From assembly GCF_001650495.1 (NCBI RefSeq), contig NZ_LWCS01000023.1:1-64000 (forward strand): a DNA stretch of 64,000 nt, given 5' to 3'. Every line of letters starts with the position of its first letter. The stretch's first letter is position 1. The stretch comes from Mycolicibacterium iranicum. GTDB taxonomy: Bacteria > Actinomycetota > Actinomycetes > Mycobacteriales > Mycobacteriaceae. Positions 8,891-14,966 of this stretch are shown one piece after another. The notes below the pieces were generated by a model that ran no database searches, had not been told where the DNA came from, and saw only the letters and a program-made list of their open reading frames with translations. A program made the position numbers and the translations under genes.

Positions 8891-9691
8891 CTAACGATTC
8901 GGGCTGTCGGCGTCGGCGAGGCTGGCCGCGGCCACCTCGCGCAGACCTTCGGAGATGGCGCCGTCACTGGACAGCGGCGCCAGCACGCACGCCCCGGCCG
9001 CTTCCAGTTCGGTGGCGCCCGCGGCGATCAGTTGTGCCGCGGTCACGAGTACGCGTGTCGACGGCGGCTCGAAATGGAAGGCCTCGTCGGCGGTGCGGAT
9101 CGCGCTGGCGCACCGGACCAGTCGCTGAGCTGTCGTGGGTGCGACGCCTGCCTCGGCGACGATCACCTCGGCCTCGCGGTCGGGCGGGAGATACTGCATG
9201 GGCAGGGTGACGAAGCGCTGCCGGAACGACGGTTTGAGCTCCTTGAGCGAGCTGCGGTAGGCCGGGTTATAGGAACAGACGAGCATGAATTCCTCTGGGG
9301 CCTCGACGACTTCGCCGGCACGATCGAGGTACAGGGTGCGCCGGTGGTCGGTGAGGGAATGCAGCACCGCCAAAGAGTCGTGCCTGGCCTCGACCACTTC
9401 GTCGAGGTAGCAGATGGCGCCGGCCTTGACCGCACGGGTCAGCGGCCCGTCGGTCCAGGTGACGTCGCCGCCCGTCACCATGAACCGCCCGACCAGGTCC
9501 GAGCTGGTCAGGTCGTCGTGGCAGCTGATCGTGACGACCGGTCGGCTCAGCAGCAGGCCCATGTGCTCGACCAGGCGGGTCTTACCGCAGCCCGTCGGTC
9601 CGGTCAGCATCACGGGCAGACGCTGCCGGAAGGCCTGCTCGAACAGCTGCACTTCGCTGCCGTTGGCGAGGTAGATGTCGGAGTTGCTCAT
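8891..9691 (-). CDS. NorQ/CbbQ-type MoxR AAA+ ATPase
   Basis: This 266-residue ATPase has Walker A GPTGCGKT at residues 31-38, Walker B ICYLDEV near 93-99, a sensor in CSYNPAY, and an Arg-rich SFRQRFVTL segment typical of the NorQ/CbbQ/GpvN group. In denitrifiers NorQ works with NorD to insert the non-heme iron of nitric oxide reductase. CbbQ works with CbbO to reactivate Rubisco. Here ATG 9691 overlaps the NorD-like stop (ATGA), so the two are co-translated. There is no norB or norC in the window, so the client is something else, most simply the membrane proteins or P450s of this operon. Confidence 0.92.
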   Translation of the reverse strand: MSNSDIYLANGSEVQLFEQAFRQRLPVMLTGPTGCGKTRLVEHMGLLLSRPVVTISCHDDLTSSDLVGRFMVTGGDVTWTDGPLTRAVKAGAICYLDEVVEARHDSLAVLHSLTDHRRTLYLDRAGEVVEAPEEFMLVCSYNPAYRSSLKELKPSFRQRFVTLPMQYLPPDREAEVIVAEAGVAPTTAQRLVRCASAIRTADEAFHFEPPSTRVLVTAAQLIAAGATELEAAGACVLAPLSSDGAISEGLREVAAASLADADSPNR

Positions 9692-11220
9692 GCGGCTACC
9701 AGCTCCCTGTGGACATGGGCGAGAATGCGAGGAAGGTCTTCGATACTGCGGATTCGTTGAGAGCGTTTGGGCCCGAACACTTCCGGAAGTGGATCGACGC
9801 GGACCGGTCCGATGCCGACGTAGTACATCGAGACCCCCGCCTCGTTGGCTTCCTCGACGGCGTGAGCGGAGTCCGCCCAGGCGTACCGTCCCTCATAGCC
9901 TTCGTCGGAGATCAGACCGTCCCCGATGACGATGAGCTGACGCCGCTCCGAGGGCTGAGCGAGAAGTCTGCTCGTCAGGTGGCGCAGCGGTGCGCCGAGA
10001 CGGGTGTACCCGGCCGTCGCCAGTCCCAGGCTGCCCGGTGGGACGAAGCGCCGGTCGGCGAAGTCCTTGAGGCAGTTGACCTCGACGCGGTGGCGCGTGT
10101 TCCCGGTGAAGACGAAGATGCCGTGGCGCTCGCGGGCAGACGTCATCGCGCGCGACAGTGCGTCGGCACAGGCGAGTTCGAGTTTGAAGATCGAGCCGCC
10201 GTGGACGCCCAGCGAGGAACTGCCGTCGAGCAGCAGCGCGGTGGTGACGTCGCGGCTGGCGGGGAGCAGTTCCCGGAAGATGCGCGGCTCTACGGCATCC
10301 CCGGTCGTGACGTCGATGAAGTGGCTGACGTATTGGTCGACGTCGATGTCGGAGCCGTCCTCCAGCCGGTTCCTCAACGCGCGGTGGGTGTTCTTCTCGA
10401 ACCACTTCCGGACGTCGACGGCGATCGCACCGGGTTGCCCGCCGGAGCCCTGGTGCGCGCGTTCGAGTACGGCGACGTGATCCGGCATGAAGCGCTCTGT
10501 CCACGCGTTCCACTCCGGATAGGGGATGCCGGGGCGGTGATCGGGGGTGATGTCGAGATCGTTGTCGTGGGGCCGGCTGGGAGGCGGCAGGTTCGGGTTC
10601 TTGATCCCGCCCTCACCGCCGGCGGGGACCGAATGCGGTGCGGGCACTCGCTTCTGGTTGATCGTCCACGGCAGCCGTCCCAGCGTGCGGCGAAGCTTGT
10701 CGGCTATGCTCTGCGGCGCGGTATGGCTACGCGGCAGTGCCCCGAGGATCGGGTGTGTCACGAGTATCTGGCGGGTCCGAGCCAAGTGGACGGCGCGGTT
10801 GAGCATTTCCTTTCCGTCCATGTCGGGATCGGCGACCTGAAGATCAGGCAGTAGTCGCCGAAGCTCGGCGAGCAGCCCAGGCCAGCGCGATGAGACCCAT
10901 CCGAGCGCGACCCCGGCCTCGACGAGCGAGAGCGCGCTCAGCTCACGCCCGGACAGTTCATGGATGCGGTACTCGGTGATGCGGTCCTTCGACGGTGAAC
11001 ACTGCAGCGCGACACCGCATGTCAGTGTGCGGCGCGTCCAGTCGCGGACCGGCATCGGATACGGCACGTGGACGACGTCGAGCTGGGAACTCAGGCCGAA
11101 ACCGCGGTGCTGTCCGCTCACGAGATGGGCTCCGGTACGGCGCTGTCCACTCAACGCCACAGCGGTGACCGCGCAGCTTCGCTCGATCGCCATGGCGTGG
11201 GTGTCGGAGAGTTCAGACAT
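9688..11220 (-). CDS. NorD/CbbO-type VWA-domain protein
   Basis: The protein has 510 residues. The C-terminal third is a von Willebrand A domain with an intact MIDAS. DGSSS (DxSxS) lies at 332-336, a conserved Thr in AGYTRLG near 406, and the distal Asp in VIGDGLISDEGY near 433. The N-terminal region is alpha-helical without an obvious domain, as in NorD and CbbO. It should recruit the AAA+ partner encoded next to it to a client metalloprotein. The ATG at 11220 was preferred over the longer TTG start at 11238, which would overlap the microprotein gene. Confidence 0.88.
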   Translation of the reverse strand: MSELSDTHAMAIERSCAVTAVALSGQRRTGAHLVSGQHRGFGLSSQLDVVHVPYPMPVRDWTRRTLTCGVALQCSPSKDRITEYRIHELSGRELSALSLVEAGVALGWVSSRWPGLLAELRRLLPDLQVADPDMDGKEMLNRAVHLARTRQILVTHPILGALPRSHTAPQSIADKLRRTLGRLPWTINQKRVPAPHSVPAGGEGGIKNPNLPPPSRPHDNDLDITPDHRPGIPYPEWNAWTERFMPDHVAVLERAHQGSGGQPGAIAVDVRKWFEKNTHRALRNRLEDGSDIDVDQYVSHFIDVTTGDAVEPRIFRELLPASRDVTTALLLDGSSSLGVHGGSIFKLELACADALSRAMTSARERHGIFVFTGNTRHRVEVNCLKDFADRRFVPPGSLGLATAGYTRLGAPLRHLTSRLLAQPSERRQLIVIGDGLISDEGYEGRYAWADSAHAVEEANEAGVSMYYVGIGPVRVDPLPEVFGPKRSQRIRSIEDLPRILAHVHRELVAA

Positions 11221-11234
11221 TCCGGTATGGGTCC

Positions 11235-11342
11235 TCAAAAGGTGCCGATGTTGGAGAACATCCAGTACCAGAACCAGATGATGAGTCCGGTGCCGCCCCA
11301 GGCGGCGACGTAGCGCAGTATCTCCCAGATCCAGCCGGTCAC
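11235..11342 (-). CDS. 35-residue tryptophan-rich membrane microprotein
   Basis: This short reading frame lies between the TetR and NorD-like genes. GTG 11342 follows an AGAGGAA ribosome site at about 6 bases spacing. The product begins VTGWIWEILRYVAAW and continues with a hydrophobic helix (GGTGLIIWFWYWMF) to SNIGTF. Six of 35 residues are Trp. It fills the gap between its neighbours almost exactly, with 28 bases upstream and 14 downstream. Position, ribosome site and single helix support a real small subunit. No family is recognised, and coding status needs expression or conservation evidence. Confidence 0.6.
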   Translation of the reverse strand: MTGWIWEILRYVAAWGGTGLIIWFWYWMFSNIGTF

Positions 11343-11370
11343 GTCGGTTCCTCTCGTGGGCAACAGGTAC

Positions 11371-11973
11371 TCATCGGGCTTCCAAACCTCGTCGCGCGGT
11401 GACAATCAGATTCACCAGCATGGCGTCACGCTCCCCGCAGTCGGCGACCGTGGTCAGCACCCCATAGATGCCGAGCAGGAAGAACGCGGCGCTGTAGAAC
11501 GCGTCGACTTCGGGGTGAACCTCACCGTCGCCGCGGGCGCGTTCGATCTCGCGGACGAGCGAGACGACGATCGGGTGGTCGGACCACTCGTCCGCGCTCG
11601 GGCGAGTAGGTGAGAAGTGCAGGGCCAGAAACTCTTTGAACAGGAGCGGGCCGAGCCGCTGCTCCAGCCCGGAGATCAGCTCGACGACCTTCGTCAACGC
11701 TGCTGCCAAGTCATGTCCGGAATCAAGGAAGCGCGCGAATTCGGATGCCATGCGGGCTTCTTCGCGACGCTCCAACTCAAGGAGAACGTGCTCCTTGCTG
11801 GGGAAGTGGAAGAAGAACGTGCCGTGGGCGACACCAGCGGCGGAGACGATCGCGCTGACGTCCGCGCCCGCCATCCCCGACGCCTGAAACTCGGCGATGG
11901 CCGCGCCGAGGATGCGTTCGCGCGTCTGCAAGCGGCGCAGTTCGCGCGCCGATTGCTTGACCGATGGCGCCAT
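11371..11973 (-). CDS. TetR-family transcriptional regulator
   Basis: This 200-residue protein has an N-terminal TetR helix-turn-helix (residues about 12-60; RERILGAAIAEF, then VSAIVSAAGVAHGTFFFHFPSK) and a helical ligand-binding C-terminal domain. ATG 11973 has a strong GGAGG site. It lies inside the minus-strand run, 48 bases after the stop of the membrane protein at 12022. That gap contains a near-match to the palindrome found at both promoters of the divergent region. It is therefore the probable repressor of the whole locus and of itself. The ligand is unknown but is presumably a pathway substrate or CoA ester. Confidence 0.9.
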   Translation of the reverse strand: MAPSVKQSARELRRLQTRERILGAAIAEFQASGMAGADVSAIVSAAGVAHGTFFFHFPSKEHVLLELERREEARMASEFARFLDSGHDLAAALTKVVELISGLEQRLGPLLFKEFLALHFSPTRPSADEWSDHPIVVSLVREIERARGDGEVHPEVDAFYSAAFFLLGIYGVLTTVADCGERDAMLVNLIVTARRGLEAR

Positions 11974-12004
11974 CGTCGCCTCCTTCCTCAGCTGCGGCGT
12001 TCGG

Positions 12005-12016
12005 TGATTGAAGTCA
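12005..12016. promoter_or_regulatory. Candidate TetR operator, weak copy
   Basis: TGATTGAAGTCA matches the TGACT-NN-AGTCA palindrome of the divergent promoters with one change. It sits 32-43 bases before the TetR start codon, in the gap after the membrane gene. It could allow internal autoregulation of the TetR gene. Confidence 0.4.
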
Positions 12017-12021
12017 TTCGA

Positions 12022-12753
12022 TCAGTCCGTGAAGATCTCGCGGTTGACCGAATGGAGGTAGGGGATGGCCAGGAACGGCGTGATGTAGAAGATGTCGTAG
12101 AGCCACCATCCGACGACGGGCAGGACGACGCCGGCGAACCTGACGTCGGCGTACATCGTCATGTTGAACACGTAGAGACACCAGATCACGATGCCCATCC
12201 AGCAGGTGATGATCATCCACTGATGACCCCAGCGTTTCATCTGCAGGAAGCCGATCGCCGCGGCGATACGCATTGTGAACACGGTGAGGATCATCCCGAC
12301 CTCCATGGCTTTTTCACCCGGGCCGGCGGCCCCGCCGAGCCAGAGTTCGTTGTAGTGCCAGAAGTAACCGGCGTCGAACATGGCGCCCCAGCCGTTCAAC
12401 AGGATTCGCGCGAGAATGGTGTGGTTGGCCACCAGGTCGAGCGCCCAGCCCACGGTGTTGATCGCCGCGTCGATGATGACGAGGTAGCCGATCAGGGTTA
12501 CCAACATCGGACGCACGGATAGCCCGTCGCGCTGTGCTTTGCGCAGCAACCACACGCCGCGCAGGAACAGCGGGAGGCCGAAGATTCCGAGGGCTGCGGT
12601 GCCGATCAGCAGGCTTCCTGAGATCAGCCATTTGTCGGCCTGCCGTTGCGCGCGCTGCGAAGCTTCCATGTGCTCGTCGAGACTGCTCGCGGACGGCCGA
12701 GGGCTCGATTGTGGTGTGCGGCCACGGCCCCGATTCAGCGTGGGCAAGTCCAT
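12022..12753 (-). CDS. Multi-pass membrane protein with conserved histidines (copy 2)
   Basis: This 243-residue paralogue of the protein at 8024-8749 shares the same predicted five to six membrane segments and the same His-containing blocks ([31 protein letters not shown]). The cytoplasmic N-termini differ. It is the first gene of the minus-strand run, directly downstream of a good promoter whose -10 is covered by the palindromic operator. ATG 12753 lies only a few bases from the predicted transcription start, so the message may be leaderless. The two copies may form a heteromer or replace each other with different substrates. The function is unknown. Confidence 0.85.
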   Translation of the reverse strand: MDLPTLNRGRGRTPQSSPRPSASSLDEHMEASQRAQRQADKWLISGSLLIGTAALGIFGLPLFLRGVWLLRKAQRDGLSVRPMLVTLIGYLVIIDAAINTVGWALDLVANHTILARILLNGWGAMFDAGYFWHYNELWLGGAAGPGEKAMEVGMILTVFTMRIAAAIGFLQMKRWGHQWMIITCWMGIVIWCLYVFNMTMYADVRFAGVVLPVVGWWLYDIFYITPFLAIPYLHSVNREIFTD

Positions 12754-12758
12754 GGATG

Positions 12759-12789
12759 CTGACTATAGTCAGTAAATGGGCGCAGTCAA
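12759..12789 (-). promoter_or_regulatory. Promoter of the NorQD/P450 run with overlapping palindromic operator
   Basis: Read on the minus strand there is a -35 TTGACT (12784-12789), a 16-base spacer and a -10 TATAGT (12762-12767). The perfect 14-bp palindrome CTGACTATAGTCAG (12759-12772) covers the -10, an ideal position for repression. Transcription would start within a few bases of the ATG at 12753. Confidence 0.7.
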
Positions 12790-12799
12790 CGGCCATTTC

Positions 12800-12887
12800 G
12801 GGGCGCGTCTTCACGGCGAGCAGACGCAAAATCGCCGAAATGTGCCGGATATCGCACATTTCTGTGTCTGCTCGCAATGCACGCCCC
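12800..12887. repeat. Nested imperfect palindrome between divergent promoters
   Basis: Three sets of inverted arms are nested. GGGGCG at the left edge pairs with CGCCCC at the right. GCGAGCAGAC (12816-12825) pairs with GTCTGCTCGC (12866-12875). AAATGTGC (12838-12845) pairs with GCACATTT (12854-12861) around an 8-base loop. It resembles dispersed mycobacterial intergenic palindromes and may separate or structure the two outgoing transcripts. Confidence 0.6.
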
Positions 12888-12897
12888 AAACAGGTTA

Positions 12898-12926
12898 TTG
12901 ACTTCAGTCAGATAGAGCCGTTAGAT
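12898..12926 (+). promoter_or_regulatory. Promoter/operator of the SDR-DAPDH-molybdoenzyme genes
   Basis: A TTGACT -35-like hexamer (12898-12903) is followed after 17 bases by a weak -10-like TTAGAT (12921-12926). The palindrome TGACTTCAGTCA (12899-12910) overlaps the -35 and has the same half-sites as the operator facing left. The same regulator probably controls both directions. Confidence 0.55.
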
Positions 12927-12953
12927 GGGCACGACCTCAACGAGGAGGAATCC

Positions 12954-13742
12954 ATGGCACTGGAACAGTTTTCGCTTGACGGTCAGGTGGCGATCGTGAC
13001 CGGTGCGGGCAAGGGCGTCGGGCAGGGGATAGCTCGCGTTCTGGCCGAGGCGGGCGCGACCGTCGTCGGCACCGCACGAACGGAGTCCGACATCGTCGCG
13101 ACCATCGAGAGTATCGAGGCTGCCGGCGGGAAGGGTTTGGCGCTCGTCGCGGACGCGATGAGTCGGCCGGACGGTGAACGGGTGGTGAGCACGGCGATGG
13201 ACCGCTTCGGTCGCATCGACATCCTGATCAACAACGTCGGCGGCTCCACTTATGCGCGGTTCCTCGACATCACCGACGAGGACTTCCGCCACACCTTCGA
13301 CTGGTGTGTCACCTCGGCGTTCATCATGAGTCAGCTCGTCGCGTCCCACATGATCGAGGCCGGACGCGGCTCGATCGTCAACATCTCCTCCGGCTCTGCC
13401 CGATTCGGTATCCGGGCGCTGACGGCCTACTGCGTCGCCAAGGGCGGGCTGGAGGCGCTGACCCGCGCAATGGCGCAGGAGCTGGCGCCGAAGATTCGGG
13501 TAAACGCGATCGCACTGGGCTCTTTCGCGACCGCCGGTTTACAAGGAAGCCTTGACTTGTTACCCGGGTCGCTGGAGAAGATGTTGGAGGCGACGCCGTT
13601 GCATCGCCTGGGCGATGTCGAGGACCTCGGGAGGTTGTGCGTGTATCTGTCCACGCGCGACTGTTATGCCACCAACGCGATATTCCATGTCGACGGCGGA
13701 ATCGATTCGAACAACTCGCCACTTCCCATCCCCGACTACTGA
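12954..13742 (+). CDS. Short-chain dehydrogenase/reductase
   Basis: This 262-residue classical SDR has the TGAGKGVGQG cofactor loop near residues 15-24, NNVGG near 94, a Ser in the NISSGS strand and the YxxxK pair in YCVAK. It should reversibly oxidise an alcohol or reduce a ketone with NAD(P). ATG 12954 has an excellent GAGGAGGAA site. It is the first gene of the rightward unit divergent from the NorQD run and is probably controlled by the same TetR protein. Confidence 0.9.
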   Translation: MALEQFSLDGQVAIVTGAGKGVGQGIARVLAEAGATVVGTARTESDIVATIESIEAAGGKGLALVADAMSRPDGERVVSTAMDRFGRIDILINNVGGSTYARFLDITDEDFRHTFDWCVTSAFIMSQLVASHMIEAGRGSIVNISSGSARFGIRALTAYCVAKGGLEALTRAMAQELAPKIRVNAIALGSFATAGLQGSLDLLPGSLEKMLEATPLHRLGDVEDLGRLCVYLSTRDCYATNAIFHVDGGIDSNNSPLPIPDY

Positions 13743-13762
13743 GCAGGAACGGGTCTCGCGCG

Positions 13763-14836
13763 ATGCACACAGTGGTGCAGTTCTCAACCGGCAATGTCGG
13801 CCAGCATTCGTTGAAAGCCATAATCGGGCGTCCCGATTTGGAGCTGGTCGGCGTCCACGCAGCCAGTTCGTCGAAGATCGGCCGCGACGCCGCGGAGTTG
13901 TGCGGTCTGTCCGAGCCCACGGGTGTCATAGCGACCGACGACATCGACGCGTTGATCGCGCTGAAACCTGACTGCGTGGTGTACACCGCGTTGGGCGAGA
14001 CCAGACCGATGGAGGCTGTCGAGCAGATGTCGATGCTGCTCGCGGCAGGGATCAACGTGGTCGGGACTTCCATGGTGTGGTTGGTAACCCCGCGCCAGAC
14101 CGATGACTGGCTGCGGGTACCGCTGGAACAGGCCTGTGCTGCCGGTAATTCGTCGCTGTATGTGAACGGCATCGATCCCGGTTTCTCCGGTGACACCGCC
14201 GTCCACGCTGCGCTGAGCCTCGTCACGCGGGCCGATTCCGTCAGCGTCAAGGAGATCTTCGACTACGGAAATTATGACGACTACGAGTACACCGGCACCG
14301 CCATGGGTTTCGGCACGACGCCGGAGGACGATCTGCCGATGGCGTTCCAGCCGGGCGTCATCACCTCGATGTTCGGCGGTTTGGTGCGCAACCTCGCAAG
14401 CCACCTGGACGTGGAGCTCGACGATGTGCGTCAGCGCTACGAGCCTTGGTACACCCAGGAGCGCATCGAGTGCACGATGATGACCGTCGAACCCGGACAG
14501 CTCGCCGGCGTGCGGTTCGCTGTCGAGGGGGTACGTGACGACGTCCCCGTCATCACCGTCGAGCACACCACGCGGCTCACGCCGGCTGCTGCCCCGGAGT
14601 GGGAGTATCCGCCCGAGGGGCAGGACGGTGTGCATATGGTGATCGTGGAGGGGGATCCGCGCATCGAGATGACCACCCACCTGTCGCACCCCGTTCTGGA
14701 CGTGACCGATGCCGGCTGTGTGTCGACGGCCGCCCGGGCCGTCAATGCGATCGACTGGGTCTGTCGCGCGCCGGCGGGAATCATTGCAATCGAGGATATT
14801 CCGCCCGTCGCGATGATCCGTGGCTTGATGTGGTGA
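13763..14836 (+). CDS. DAPDH-like NAD(P)-dependent dehydrogenase (third copy)
   Basis: This 357-residue member of the same family as the two copies at 4247-6367 has a VVQFSTGNVGQHS Rossmann loop at the N-terminus, NVVGTSMVWL and NGIDPGFSGD in the middle, and a C-terminal NAIDWVCRAPAG. It lies 20 bases after the SDR on the same strand. Three divergent copies placed on both sides of one regulatory region suggest repeated use of this chemistry on one substrate class. The substrate is unknown. Confidence 0.85.
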   Translation: MHTVVQFSTGNVGQHSLKAIIGRPDLELVGVHAASSSKIGRDAAELCGLSEPTGVIATDDIDALIALKPDCVVYTALGETRPMEAVEQMSMLLAAGINVVGTSMVWLVTPRQTDDWLRVPLEQACAAGNSSLYVNGIDPGFSGDTAVHAALSLVTRADSVSVKEIFDYGNYDDYEYTGTAMGFGTTPEDDLPMAFQPGVITSMFGGLVRNLASHLDVELDDVRQRYEPWYTQERIECTMMTVEPGQLAGVRFAVEGVRDDVPVITVEHTTRLTPAAAPEWEYPPEGQDGVHMVIVEGDPRIEMTTHLSHPVLDVTDAGCVSTAARAVNAIDWVCRAPAGIIAIEDIPPVAMIRGLMW

Positions 14837-14966
14837 GGGACCTCTCGGTCAGAACCCGAATTTGAGGAACCCGGCGGACGCGGCGATTCGCGCTCGGTGC
14901 AGTAGGTGATGACGTTTCTCGCGATCGGACCATGGCCTGCTGTGCAGTCGCTTAGCATGACGAACC

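Noticed and set aside
8891..11220. NorQ and NorD read as evidence of denitrification
   Set aside because: No norB or norC, nitrite reductase or nitrous oxide reductase is in the window. The pair has other clients in other bacteria.
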